This document shows positions 53,820 through 64,000 of a stretch of DNA of 64,000 nucleotides, in pieces. The stretch spans positions 1,240,001 through 1,304,000 of the forward strand of contig JAGFBZ010002129.1 of assembly GCA_018398805.1 (NCBI GenBank), read 5' to 3'. The notes below the pieces were generated by a model. The model did not search any database, had not been told where the DNA came from, and saw only the letters and a program-made list of their open reading frames with translations. The stretch comes from Hirundichthys speculiger. Its lineage: Eukaryota; Chordata; Actinopteri; Beloniformes; Exocoetidae. The translations under genes and the position numbers were made by a program. Position 1 is the first letter of the stretch. Every line of letters starts with the position of its first letter.

Positions 53820-54200
53820 TGCTTCTATGTAGCATCTATGCATGCAGTCCGTATATAGAACCTACGATGTAGTTGGTGTGTATACTTGCATATTGTTTGT
53901 TTGTGCTGCTCTGCAATAATACCACCAAATTCTGATTGGCGGTGTGGGTGGTTTTCTGCAGCGCTGTAGCTTGCAGTGCTGTGCTTCCCTTTTTGCTTTA
54001 CTTCCTTGATGTAGCTCAGACGTGACATTGGAGCAAATGAAGTGGAGCTTGAGCTCCAGTATGAAAACAACGACAAAGGAGTAGCTGCCTGAATGCATAC
54101 AAAATAATACAATGCTACCAGAGGGGAACGGTGTCATTTGTAGCAGTCCGTGTCAATCAGATACATTGTTACATTTTTAGGGAGGGGCACATCAGAGGTT
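53820..54200 (+). repeat. Family B dispersed repeat, copy 2
   Basis: TTTTCTGCAGCGCTGTAGC, TGCTGTGCTTCCCTTTTTGC and TTGATGTAGCTCAGACGTGA (53951-54028) match 5412-5477 of copy 1. The right part ends CCGTGTCAATCAGATAC, matching GGGTCAATCACATTTG near 5584. The minus-strand ORFs of 91 and 95 codons here belong to the repeat. Confidence 0.55.
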
Positions 54201-54535
54201 ATAGTGCAGAGGTCTACATTGATGTCAGCTGATTCGGCGTAAAAGCGTAAAGCACAGATAAAAAGCCCGTTCATGGCCGCTTCCCGAATACACTACCTGG
54301 TGTAGCATTCACACTTGTGTAGCTGCTGTTGTCGATTCTTTGGCTTTGTTCTGTCAGAAAGACTGAGGTCAAAATCAACAAAGATTTGCTTTGTGGTGGA
54401 ATGAAACTAAAGTGTTAAAAATAATTACCATTTTGCACTTTGTCCAGTTTGTTATGAAATCTGTCTGGATCAAACCCCTTCAGGTTTTGACTAACTTTCA
54501 ACCAACCAACAGACCCATAAGTACTAATTAAATTC
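54201..54535. other. No recognised feature
   Basis: Unassigned A/T-rich sequence. Confidence 0.4.
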
Positions 54536-54539
54536 AAAA

Positions 54540-54905
54540 AATATTTAATTGCCACATGAATTGATTGGATTTCGTTATTGTGGTTTCAGCTAAACACACA
54601 CACAAAAGTATTATTATAGAAGGACGATGAACTCATAAAGCACATAATACATTAAACAAGTGTAAAACAGGTGAAATTCAACTCATAAAATAATCATAAA
54701 AGCATAAAAGAAATGGGTGTAATAAAATAAAATCCAAAAGAATGAAGAGCATCAATAAAACACTGGCACCTGCAGGGGAATTAGAGGCAGCATCAAACGG
54801 CTGATGAGATAAAATGCTCTCGGTGTAAAGTGCATTAAAAGCATCTGCATTATTGCACAATTATTTAAAGCTGCCAAGTGGCCTGCAGAGCGAACCACGG
54901 GGCGT
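54540..54905. promoter_or_regulatory. Candidate conserved non-coding block
   Basis: Non-repetitive, A/T-rich sequence with GGGGAATTAGAGGCAGCATC, AAAGTGCATTAAAAGCATCT and GCATTATTGCACAATTATTT (54774-54867). Paired TGCATTA / TAATGC-like sites and an AATTATTTAAAG core are typical of developmental enhancers. Inference only. Confidence 0.3.
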
Positions 54906-56080
54906 TAAGGAGGCGGGAGAGCAGCAGAAAATGTGCTGTCCAGCAACCTTGATGCTTGGCTCTCGCTGCTTCTCCGTCTCTTCTGAGGGGGAGGGAAATT
55001 AAATCAGTTGTTAGCCAGGTGAGAGGTATCTCTTCTATAATCTCACTTCAGATTTCCACCGAAGGAAGGGGATTGCATCCAATGAGCGCCACTTTGCTCA
55101 ACACTTTCCTATCTGCAGCTGACATGTCGCCAAAACCCACCGTCATTATCAGGGTCGAGGATGCTTTCCAGTGCTGCTCTATAAAACGACACCGTACAGC
55201 TCCTTCGCATACCACATTCCTTAGTGGTCTCCTGTGTGCTTTTATAAGAGCAGCGATGGCGTTAAATGACACTTCTTCCACTTCCCCCTTCTGTTTCTTG
55301 CCCATCATTTGACCGCTCAACAGACCTTCTTTACATGACAACGGGGTTTACTGGCCTTTAATGGGATATTTTAGGCATTCCCCAAGGGACCGTCTGAAGC
55401 GTGTATGCATTTCACGAACACAAGATTGTTTCTTTGTCCCTTGATGGCTCTATTCAACGGAAACATTAGGTAAATAAATTAAAAATGAAGGTGAATGTCA
55501 ATACTGTAAAATGAACAAGTGCTAAAATTAGAGTGTTGTCCGTTCGGAGCTGAGTAAAAAGTATTGCAGCGATGGCAAAGAAGAAAATAAGAATTGTGCT
55601 CAAAAAGACTTTTGGATCTCCCAGTTTTTCTCATAAAGGTTAGGTAGATGATAGAAAAACTAGTAACTTCTGCATCGTAAGCGTCAACACTGTTGTTGTC
55701 CATTTTCTCTGGATGGGGAGATGCCAATCTTTGCAGAACTGAATTGCAGGTCCATTGCATCACATTGGAAACATTGCTACAATTAGAAGTTTGAGGAAAT
55801 GTCTACTTTTCAAGCTTCAACAAAGGGAAATCATACATTGGAGCAGGACTCTGTCAAAAGTACTTGGCTTTCTTTTGCAACTTGCTGCAAGAAATTTGAT
55901 TGGTTATTTATTGGTTTGGTGAAGGCATCAGCACGGGACCGCCTGAAGCGCCAGAAACACCCACTGTCAAGTGTTGAGGCATTTTCTCTGTGTGAGAAAA
56001 CATCAGCAGTCATGAGTTTGAAAAAGTACAACCCTCTTTGTTCAGACCTGCCTCCGAAGAAACAACTCAGGAGTAGAGCG
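54906..56080. other. No recognised gene
   Basis: ORFs of 94-118 codons overlap on both strands (54956-55341, 55479-55763, 55799-56142) without recognisable motifs, signal peptides or splice signals. No repeat match. Confidence 0.35.
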
Positions 56081-56084
56081 CACG

Positions 56085-56460
56085 AGGTCACCAAACGGTG
56101 AAAGTTCCTTGAAACACCACTAGAGGCTGTCTCCAAAAGCAATTTGATCTCTTATGAAGCTCTGCATTAAAATGTTCAGTTTTGTAGCAGAAATGAATAC
56201 ATTTACTGCCTGATGCAAAGCAACAATTTTGGTCTCCATATCCAGATTTCATATCCATATTAACTGCACACATGGTGAATTTTGATATACCTCATCACAT
56301 AAAATAATATAAAGCCATAAGTTCATGCATAGTTATTAGGGGCATGGTCTTTTGAGTGACAGTCTATGGTATCAAAAGGGTAGCTGACATGTTAGCTACC
56401 TTCTGTGAACTTGACTTCTGAGCTGTGAAAAAAGACCTAATGGAGCATATTCTTTCTTTT
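56085..56460 (+). repeat. Family A copy
   Basis: AAGTTCCTTGAAACACCACT, AGAGGCTGTCTCCAAAAGC and TTATTAGGGGCATGGTCTTT then TGAGTGACAGTCTATGG (56101-56370), followed by TTAGCTACCTTCTGTGAAC and TTCTGAGCTGTG. An ACCTCCGCC element begins immediately after. Confidence 0.65.
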
Positions 56461-56461
56461 T

Positions 56462-56883
56462 ACCTCCGCCAAGGAGGTTATGTTTTCACCGGCTTTTATC
56501 TGTCTGTCTGTCTGTGTACAAGATAACTCAAAAAGTTATGGATGGATTTTGATGAAATTTTCAGGAGTTGTCAGAAATGTGAAAAGGAAGAACTGATTTC
56601 ATTTTGGATATGATCCGGAAGAAATCCTGGATTCTGGATCACTTTCAAATCTTCGATAAGATTGCAGTCAATGGGGCCGAAAAAGTTGTTTCTCAATATC
56701 TCTGTTAATTATTGCCCAAAACTCACGAAATTTGACTCAGGGATTGACAATGGGAACCTCCTATCAAATTTTAAAAGCTGATCCAGATCTGATCCAGAAC
56801 GGATTTTATCGCAATCTGTAAATCGCTATATGGGGGAATTGTTGCACTTGGCGGAGGTCTGCACTCTCCGAGTGCTTTTCGAG
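56462..56883 (+). mobile_element. ACCTCCGCC-family element, complete reference copy (422 bp)
   Basis: Left ACCTCCGCCAAGGAGGTTAT with the internal hairpin, then CTGTCTGTCTGTCTG, AAGATAACTCAAAAAGTTAT, GGATCACTTTCAAATCTTCG and ATTGCCCAAAACTC. Right CACTTGGCGGAGGTCTGCAC ends GTGCTTTTCGAG. CCTCCGCCAAG at the left and CTTGGCGGAGG at the right are exact inverses. No coding capacity. Confidence 0.8.
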
Positions 56884-57540
56884 GGCTTGCTGTGCTGTTA
56901 CCTGTACTAAGAGACTGCTGGCCCCGATGTTTGGTCAGCCTGGAAGGTTTTGGGTTTGATGCTTATCAAAGGAGCCTGAAGCAGCTACATGTGTTCCAGT
57001 TGGAGGCAGTAATCGGAGCTAACCAGGGCACATCAGCCTGGACTGCCTCAGCAGCTTCTAGCTGGGTCCTCTGGTCACACGGCCTTCACCTTGGTTCATT
57101 TCAGGACTCAGCCAGGTTGAAGAAACAGACCACCAGCCATGGCTAACTGGACTGAACAACGGGCAGCTGAATGTGGTCGGCTACGCATTGCTTAGTAGTC
57201 TAGATTGCTAGGCCTGGTTGAGCCTACAGGATAGTTGATGGTGACCGAGGAGCTCCTTGACATGGACATATTCAATAGAAACAAATAAGGTAGCATTAGC
57301 TTGTGTGAGCTAAGCCTAGCTAAAATAGCTAACTGGTGGTAACTGAACAGAGGTCGGGATGTTCCAGCTGATCTCCAGGCTCACTCGTTCCACCCATTTG
57401 GCCAATTTTTGGATTAACTGGGGCTGAATGGAGTTAGTTCCTGCCACTAAGAGACTTTGAAAAGCACTCAATTTAAAAAAAAACCCTGTAGTTGACGTCA
57501 CAAAGGGTTTGTTCCAGTTCTTTTTATACAGACTTGTGCT
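56884..57540 (+). repeat. Family A copy
   Basis: AGCCTAGCTAAAATAGCTAA then CTGGTGGTAACTG, GATGTTCCAGCTGATCTCC, GGGGCTGAATGGAGTTAGTT and CCAGTTCTTTTTATACAGAC (57312-57533) run in family order to its right terminus. The 84-codon ORF at 56892-57146 lies in its left half. Confidence 0.6.
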
Positions 57541-58630
57541 GTTCACACTGAAGACAGAGTTTGACAAACAAACCAACGGTCCAATTACTTTGTTAGGATC
57601 ACTCACAATGATTGGAACTTTGGAGCTCCATCTACCCCAGTTAATATTTTTTGTTTTGGGGTGAGAACATTTTATACAAAAAAAAAAAAAAAAAAGTTCA
57701 GGAAAATATCTCCTGTCCAGCCTTTAACAGTTCTGTACTGTGACCATCAACATGGGAGTGGAGCATTTAATAAGTACTTAAGTATTTTGCTAGAAAAACT
57801 CAACTTCAAACAACTGAGCTCCATTTCCACTTTGAAAGCTTTGTCCCATGTTGGGTGGGGATATAAAATGCCCATAAGCCAGAAGTTGCTCATTCACCGC
57901 CATCAAAGGAAGCACCTTGTCTGACTGCACTCACAGATTTACCTTCATGGCCAGCATCTCTGAAACCAAATCAAGAGGATGGTGAAAATAGCAGCGAATA
58001 AAGACACAAAATCAAATTTTTCTCTCTCAGAAACAGTCGACCAGGATATAATCAATTAAATTTCACCATCATGTTCTTCTAATTCAAGATGAAATCAAAG
58101 CGGAGTTCAGCTGAGAAAGATGAATTCAGTTGTGTTTGAATATAAACTTTGATGAATTTAGGTTTTGATGCTGCCACGGTAGCTTTTATCTGGCAACACG
58201 CAACTGTTGAAAATTCAAAGAGCCTCAGCGACTTTTTGAAGAACAACTATGTTTACATCATTGCTTGCCTCCGTTTTTCGCTGACGATTTTTCTGCCCGC
58301 CTTCAGCCGTTTGGTGTGCTCATTCTATCAAACACTTCCAAACCTGTCAGCGGCAATTTCATACTGAAAAGCTCTGACAGCTTCAAACATCCTACCTAGC
58401 AGGCAAACATGCATTCTTGTCCAAAACGTCAATTATTTCCAGTATTATTTAGAGAGACTACACGGTGCTTGTTGATTACTTTGAAATACAAATGAATTTC
58501 AAAAGGATCTTTATTTACCGCTGACACACTTCCAGGTTCCATCTTTTTCCAAGTGTGGACACGTTAAAACCACTGAATATGAAACAGAATCTGGTCCCTA
58601 ATTATCAACAGACATTTTTATGAAGTTATG
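57541..58630. other. Repeat-poor stretch
   Basis: A run at 57679-57695. From about 58140 to 58450 the sequence is unique and moderately complex (CTGCCACGGTAGCTTTTATC, CCTGTCAGCGGCAATTTC, ACGTCAATTATTTCCAG). Possibly a conserved block. No coding support. Confidence 0.3.
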
Positions 58631-59085
58631 TTCTATTGAATTGAATTGAATTGAATTGAATTGAATTGAATTGAATTGAATTGAATTTATTTCAAACAAA
58701 CATGTACATTAAAAAAACATAAACAAAAACAACAAAAAAACAAACAGTAACATCTTCATATACACATAAGCTCGAAAAAGGTGTAAGAACAAGTACACAC
58801 TTTTTCTTAGTTTATAACTGTATGAATTTACACCATCGCCATTCCTATATCTACACAATATCCGTATAAATACAGTCTACATAAACACTATGTAAACATG
58901 CCAATCACTATATAATCACTATCAGTATATAAAAAAATACAAACACTACATAAATATCATATCAATATCCAGAAAATACAAACACTACACAGATATCCAT
59001 ATAGATATATAGAAAATACAATATATTATATAAATCTATATAAATATACACTATATAAACTACATAAATATCCCTATAAAAATAA

Positions 59086-59088
<3 letters not shown>
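58631..59088 (-). mobile_element. LINE-like 3' end, minus strand, with TTGAA tail
   Basis: About ten ATTGA units (58635-58686), then ATTTATTTCAAACAAACATG and TAAGCTCGAAAAAGG. The complement reads CCTTTTTCGAGCTTA..CATGTTTGTTTGAAATAAAT then TTCAAT repeats, the arrangement at the 3' end of several fish LINEs. No protein-coding part remains. Confidence 0.5.

Positions 59089-59089
<1 letters not shown>

Positions 59090-59149
<60 letters not shown>
59090..59149. repeat. TA microsatellite, about 30 units
   Basis: Uninterrupted AT dinucleotides lying between the LINE-like tail and a Tc1 copy. Tc1 elements insert at TA. Confidence 0.95.
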
Positions 59150-59151
<2 letters not shown>

Positions 59152-59369
59152 ATATATTCTAATTGTTATGAATTAAATTTTGGTGTGTGGTCATGAGTAA
59201 ATGTATTTTTTTGTGTGTAAAAAAAAAAAACAGAAATCACCTAATTATTGGGAACTACAAGATCAAACAAAAAACATAAAATTTTACCTGAGTCATTATT
59301 TATTTCACAAAAATTAAGAAACAAAAAAACATAATAATAATCATAATGGTGGCAAATTGAAGTACAAAT

Positions 59370-59885
59370 TCTGCTTCTGCAGGATTTAAGAGGATAAGCT
59401 GCAGCCAGGTACTCCAGCATGCTATGCAGACCTCTATAAAAGAAGATGTTTTGGCACTTGGCTGGTCTGGAGCATTTAAAAGTGTGCTAACACAATGCCA
59501 AGAGGGACAGACATAAGCAATGATCTCAGAGAAGAAATTGCCGCTGCACATCAACCATGGAAGGGTTTAAAAAAGGCACCCCAAAAAGTTGGAGCTCAGT
59601 GTTTTGCAGTGAGAAAGAAGAAAAAGAGACAAGTACAGTCTGTTTGGAAAGGCTGCCCAAAGAAAGCCACTTTTGTCTCAAAATAACACGGAACTGCGAC
59701 TGAATTTCCTGAAGCTGCTCTTAAGACACAATATTTCAGGAACAGCGTCCTTTAGACAGACCAGACCAAAGGAGATGTTTGGACTTGATGCCTGGCACAA
59801 CAATTGCAGACAACAGACCAAAGGAGATGTTTGGACTTGATGCCTGGCACAACAATCAGCAAAAACCAAATATACACTGCAAAGC
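59370..59885 (+). mobile_element. Deleted Tc1-like element, transposase head on plus strand
   Basis: CACTTGGCTGGTCTGGAGC and GCTAACACAATGCCAAGAGG lead into the transposase start. The body then skips to the region coding TD(E)TK..MFG, where GACCAAAGGAGATGTTTGG lacks two bases relative to the usual frame. A tandem duplication covers about 59764-59818 and 59816-59871. ACCAAATATACACTGCAAA marks the last recognisable part. The end TIRs were not located; TA-rich DNA lies at its left. Confidence 0.7.
59495..59686 (+). pseudogene. Tc1-like transposase N-terminus, truncated
   Basis: This 63-codon frame starts MPRGTDISNDLREEIAAAHQ, then WKGLKKAPQKVGAQ. It corresponds to the first DNA-binding helix-turn-helix of Tc1-type transposases (family form MPRxKDISNDLRExIVxAHQ). 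After about 35 residues the frame degrades and stops, roughly 280 residues short of the family length. The DDE catalytic core is missing. Non-functional. Confidence 0.7.
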
Positions 59886-61540
59886 ATCGTGTTTTTGTCA
59901 CGATTTGAAAGCTTGCATCTGGAAATATAATTTAAAACAAGATATCTTGTTTTTAACATTACTGAGTCCTTTGGTGGACTCCTAAATTCATCATGATGGA
60001 GTTTTCACTCATCAGGATTCAATTATACATCAAAACAGAGGAAAATCTGTCCTCTCACACACAATCTAAGTCCCTAAGGCGAGAGACTTTGTTGTTGATT
60101 GTTTTTCTTGCTAGAAGCCTCTAAATGACACAAAGTTGCTCGTCTGTGCGATGCTACACTAAACCATTTTACATTATAAATGCTAAAATCGAAGCAGGAT
60201 TTGCAAGGAAGGCTGGAATGTTCTCTTTTAACTGAGTTTGTTGACAGTTTTTGCTCAATGAACAGAAATGTTGGAGCATCATCAGCTCTGACCAGGAGTC
60301 ACCGGTGACTGACTGTCAGAACTCCCAGAATTCACAGCTGATCAGCAGGTCATCACTTTTATGTTCTGTATTACAGAGACTTTTGTGAATTCATCTGAAA
60401 TTTTCACTAGTTATGCAAGAGACCAGGGAACAATCACTCATTGTGGTCAAGGCCTTGGTTCACTCAGAAAACCTTGCTGCTTGCCATCATTTAGTTTTGA
60501 TATTCATTCAATAAATTTTTTTGCTAATAGTTTTCTTTATACCATTGGGGACGGCAAATGTAGCCCTGTTAGAAAGGTGGCACCGACTCTAAAGCAGTTT
60601 GTTTTATTACCTTTAATCTTTTCTTATCGCCTCGAGGTTATTTCCTGGTCACTAACCCAAAAGAAGCTATCGAAGAACGTTTTCCCAGGATTTCAGGTAC
60701 ATGATTTAAAATCATCAGGGACTTACATGAACTTTTCTTTCAGAGGCATCCTGCCTCCTCCTCTGTGAGTGAAGAGTTTTTCCAATGTGATCGGATGTAT
60801 TGACCACACTGACAATCCCATCAGAGCTCCTTGTTGGAGTTACCTGTCCGATTGTTTATATACTTCAGCTGGTTTCAAGTTTTTTTTTTTTGTTGTTGTC
60901 TTATTTCTTTTCCACACCAGAATGATTTAATCCGCATGGAAAGTCAATCTTTAGGGAACCCACCTACATTCCACCATCCACCACTCCAGTCATAATATAA
61001 CGGTCTTTATATGTTTAAATTACACATTCACTCACCCTGATACTCCTGCAGCCGCTCTACTTCCTTCAGCTGCAGTCTTACCTCGCAGCAGCAATGCTGC
61101 ATGAGCTTAACCTCAAAATAAAAGTTCTAACTGTAACAAAGACAAGTTGGAGCATTTCTACTGTCGAGATGACGTTGCCATGGTGAATCACAGTCCTGGA
61201 GCTCCACTGATGATGTATTTTATATTCAGTCAACAAACTCGGAGCTGACAACTTCAACAGGAAACTGTTGGGTTTTTATTGGTTTTTTTCTCTGTTTTAT
61301 TGACAGGTAATCACACCCGCCAACGGGGGGCGGGGACAAACGGGTCAGTTCCCCTGCCGGGTCCACGCCAGAACCGGGCCCTCCAACCGTTAAATTATTG
61401 ACGGGAATGATTTCTCAAAATAGGCCTTTTTGTGGGGAAAATGTGCAATATATGAGTTACATAAAACCTGATTTTTCTTTCCTCAGAATTGTCCTTGAAA
61501 TAGTGATCAAGAAGCCCCCCCCCCCCCCCCATACACAAAG
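59886..61540. other. No recognised gene
   Basis: A 135-codon plus frame (60361-60768) is the longest here, but shows no recognisable domain and no splice or promoter context. G/C-rich patch at 61320-61385 (AACGGGGGGCGGGGAC, CCGGGTCCACGCC). A 16-base C run lies at 61515-61530, beside the next element. Confidence 0.35.
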
Positions 61541-61547
61541 GTCACAG

Positions 61548-62283
61548 TCAGTGCGTTTACATGGGAAGTTTAATTCCTCTTTAATTCAGAATTAAAGTTA
61601 AAGCCGAATAAAAGTTACCATGTAAACACTTAATTCCATATGAAAATGTCAATTCCGAATTAAACTTAATTCCGAAGTACGTGGCTGGTTTATTCCCATT
61701 TTAATTCCGCATTAAATAATTCCGCGGTCATGTATACACTCATTCCTCTTTAAATTAATTCCCGTCTTTCTGCGCATGCTCGTTCTCTTGCCCGTCTGTC
61801 ACGATGACGCTTATATTCCGCGCTGGGCTTGTTTTCAAATGGCAGCACGCAGTAAACGGTGTTCAAGAGCAGAGACGATTTATTTAATAAATAGCTTGGA
61901 GGAACTGGAAATAATCAAAAGAACAGATGGAAGGAAACATAAAAATTGTGAGCTTTTCAAAGCGGCCAGGTTAAATGAAGGAGGTTTCGCAGATAGAGAC
62001 GCCACCCAGGTCAAAAATAAGTGAAATGTTGTTGCTAACCGAGTTAGCTAAGTTTGTTTTCTTCCGGTAGATGTAAAGACGTCCGCCCCCCCCATCCAAT
62101 CAGAACCCTTCCCAACCCCCAGACCTAAAGCGGAGTTGGATAAAGCCGAACAAACGTGTTTTCCATGTAAACCTCAATTCGGAATTACTATTTCCATGTA
62201 AACTCGAAGGAAAATAGTTTAATTCGGAATTATTTAATTCCTAATTATTAATTCCGAATTAAAAAACATCATGTAACCGCAGC
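61548..62283 (+). mobile_element. Harbinger-like TIR element, about 735 bp, with Myb/SANT-type ORF
   Basis: The left end GTGCGTTTACATGGGAAG and the reverse complement of the right end, TGCGGTTACATGATG, form a short TIR. Both arms carry many AATTCCGAATTAA and TTTACATG motifs (CCATGTAAACACTTAATTCC, TTCCATGTAAACTCG). The TSD was not resolved because both borders hold CAGTG/CAGCC-like bases. The ORF at 61839-62024 supports a PIF/Harbinger origin, since those elements encode a Myb-like partner protein. The nuclease gene is absent. Confidence 0.65.
61839..62024 (+). pseudogene. Myb/SANT-like DNA-binding domain, truncated
   Basis: From MAARSKRCSRAETIYLINSL the frame continues EELEIIKRTDGRKHKNCELF, then GGFADRDATQVKNK before a TGA. 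The pattern (E-T-x-x-L-I, IxxxxDGRKHxNxxLF, GFxxRxxxQVxxKW) is the trihelix-like Myb/SANT domain found in Harbinger accessory proteins and domesticated derivatives. The stop falls where KWK is expected, so helix 3 is cut and the protein is shorter than the family. An upstream ATG at 61776 would add 21 residues without domain support. Confidence 0.6.
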
Positions 62284-62466
62284 CAGTGAGGAGGACGTAT
62301 CAGCTCTGGAGGTGACTGATGGGGGGGTCAATGACCCATCAGACCTGAATGGATCAGAGACGGATCAGACAGGCACTGAGTCTCAGCGATCTCACTTTAT
62401 GACTAAAATGACCAACTATGACGGTGTGAACCTCCTACGTGTGATGGCAAACCCAAAACCTTCAGG
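62282..62466 (+). CDS. Possible internal exon of an unrecognised gene
   Basis: Open in one frame from the edge of the Harbinger-like element, reading ASEEDVSALEVTDGGVNDPS, then DLNGSETDQTGTESQRSHF and MTNYDGVNLLRVMANPKPS. GGTAAAAG at 62465-62472 could be a splice donor. The translation is acidic and Ser/Thr-rich, unlike chance ORFs from A/T-rich DNA. The frame continues to TAG at 62489-62491. No acceptor is visible unless it lies left of the element (GGTCACAG at 61541-61548), which would mean the transposon landed at the exon edge. Homology unknown; may be chance. Confidence 0.3.
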
Positions 62467-62491
62467 TAAAAGGAGTTGTTGGCAGATTTAG

Positions 62492-63385
62492 AGGGCAGGG
62501 AACCTCAATAAGGTCTTGTAGGTTGGCCGACTCCACATCCCACAGTGGACAGAAAAATGACGAAAGGGATCGATAGGGACTGGATAATACACAGCAGCTA
62601 TAAAAGGCATTATTTTGCCTCCATGTTTGCTGTTCCCCTGTGAAGTAGAGAACAAGTCAACTAGTGCACTAAATTCAACAGATTGGATGAAAACTTCTTA
62701 TATAAAATACAGAAAGCTTTAAGAGTGATGTCCAGAACGAGTAAATAATAAATGAACAAACATCTATTTATTTCACTGTTTCAAACAGTCACAAGTGTTG
62801 CTGTTGCAGATTTCCCTCCGTTTTCAAAACATTTTCTTTAGTTTCTCAAATCCACCAAAGCCACTTTAAGTTCCGAGGATAAAATAATTGGTTAAAGTTT
62901 GGATATAAACTACTTAGTTTGGAGTTAGAGAAGAATCTCTGGCTTGGCATTAAACAGCAGCCCTTGTGTTTGAAGAGCTGGTAGGAACCTGCTCAGCCAG
63001 CAACGGGGGGAAGTGAGATAAAACCAGACGGATCTGGTTAAAGGAAAAGCAAATGACTGTGCTCAAAAACAAAACAAAACATAAAAACCCAGGATCAATG
63101 GAAAACAGGGCTCGAGGTTGTCAACAAAGAAAAGTAAGGAATGAGCTTCAACCCTGCAGCGCTGAACAAAACACTGACAAGACGACGAGCTGTTTTACGG
63201 CCTCCGCTCAGCTCTTGGTACAGTCTCAAACAGGAAATTACTAATGGGCTTAAATGTGTTTCCTCACAAAATATGAAAAAAAACGATTTGCTGCATATAA
63301 ATGAAGCATATAACGATCATTTGTATAAACTGGGCCACCGTTTCATGCATCTGGTTTAAATTCATTACGCTCTTGAGCCACATTC
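62492..63385. other. No recognised feature
   Basis: Unassigned. ORFs of 63-72 codons lack features. Confidence 0.4.
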
Positions 63386-63389
63386 AGGT

Positions 63390-63740
63390 TGCAGATCTTA
63401 ATGCTCCAATCTGATTTTTTTTTGTCTGTGTGGCTGTGCGGCATCAGCGTTTAAAATGTGACCTGCATCAGACTAGTGTAGCAGCAGTGAGCCTGTGTGA
63501 CTTATTTTTTGATTAAATTTATAATGAGGAGAAGATTGAGGTAAAGGAGAGCAACAAAAGCTCAGGCCCACGCAGACCTGTGACATCAGTGACATCAAAG
63601 TCGGATGAAATGCGACGGTTTGAAAACATCCAGTCAGTTTCTGATTTTGGACCACATATGAAATGGGGGAAAAAACAGATTCCATGTCATCTGAGCTGCA
63701 CAGACAGCCAGAAAAAAAAAAAAAACAGAAGCAAAAATCT
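63390..63740. repeat. Family F-like element, copy 2
   Basis: The left CTGATTTTTTTTTGTCTGTG then TGGCTGTGCGGC, and the reverse complement of the right, CTGTTTTTTTTTTTTTCTGG then CTGTCTGTGCAGC, make an imperfect inverted pair enclosing about 300 bp. The interior has GATGAAATGCGACGG and GGACCACATATGAAATG. It resembles a fish DNA element seen in part at 5.75-6.1 kb. Confidence 0.4.
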
Positions 63741-64000
63741 TTGTTTGTCCTGTAGTGTGAACGCATCCGTGACGTCCACTGGATGCGTCCATCACTGACA
63801 CGTCCATTACTGATGTGTGCGGTGTAAAGCTATCTTATTTTATCTGTATTACAGCTGATGCAGGAAACTTGTTTAAGCATAACGTAGCTACAGAAAAGAG
63901 TTTGTATCCTGTAGCAGGTTTGGACATTAAAATAATTTTATTTACACATGAGTGACAATAAAGTATTGTCTAACCTATTTAGTGTATATATATGTATATA
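63741..64000. other. No recognised feature
   Basis: Ends in a short TATATATG run at the window edge. AATAAAGTATTG occurs near 63958 without an associated gene. Confidence 0.4.

Noticed and set aside
60361..60768. 135-codon ORF as a gene
   Set aside because: No domain, signal peptide, splice border or codon pattern; consistent with chance.

Overview
The window looks like intergenic or intronic DNA from a ray-finned (teleost) fish. It has no bacterial-style gene packing, no long credible ORF, and no rRNA or true tRNA gene. It is dense with repeat types I know from fish genomes: Tc1-like transposons, many hAT-like non-autonomous elements, a pogo/Tigger-like element, a Harbinger-like element with a Myb/SANT-type ORF, RTE and L2/CR1-like LINE ends, a tRNA-derived SINE, and a very frequent fish MITE-like family (called family A here). 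Family identities come from recalled consensus features, because no database could be searched. Element boundaries come from terminal inverted repeats (TIRs) and target-site duplications (TSDs) read directly from the sequence.

Layout. 1-5 kb: family A fragments, a LINE 3' end on the minus strand, a tRNA-like SINE and an LTR-like repeat (family C). 5-12 kb: family B and F copies, a low-repeat A/T-rich block, small MITEs (one with TTAA flanks) and a Tc1 relic. 12-18.3 kb: an RTE reverse transcriptase fragment, a possible terminal exon, a second Tc1 relic, and a 1.4 kb minus-strand repeat with a LINE-like tail and a membrane-protein-like reading frame. 18.3-25.3 kb: a transposon relic, a hAT-like element keeping a BED-finger exon, a 628 bp TIR element with an amplified right arm, and a hAT MITE splitting a family A copy. 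26.5-31 kb: a LINE 3' end carrying about 44 TA units, an element containing a dispersed palindrome, and an LTR-like repeat split by a partly tandem element. 34.2-36.7 kb: a 1.05 kb foldback structure next to a 1.0 kb hAT-like element that holds the same palindrome.

42.5-45.0 kb holds the most striking object: a 2.5 kb element with about 90 bp TIRs, GGAGGA direct repeats at its ends, and a roughly 2.1 kb minisatellite of 20 and 25 bp units with a 207 bp higher-order period. Its unit has no minus-strand stops, so it gives spurious ORFs of 713 and 592 codons. 46.7-57.5 kb: microsatellites, family A copies, a hAT-like element with a perfect 8 bp TSD, a LINE C-terminus, and a Tigger-like element with another element nested inside. 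58.6-64 kb: a LINE-like tail, a TA microsatellite beside a deleted Tc1 copy, the Harbinger-like element next to a possible exon, and a family F copy.

I recognise no host gene with confidence. Two short exon-like stretches (12876-13018 and 62282-62466) are the only host-coding candidates. Several repeat-free A/T-rich blocks have the look of conserved non-coding elements, but that needs cross-species alignment.
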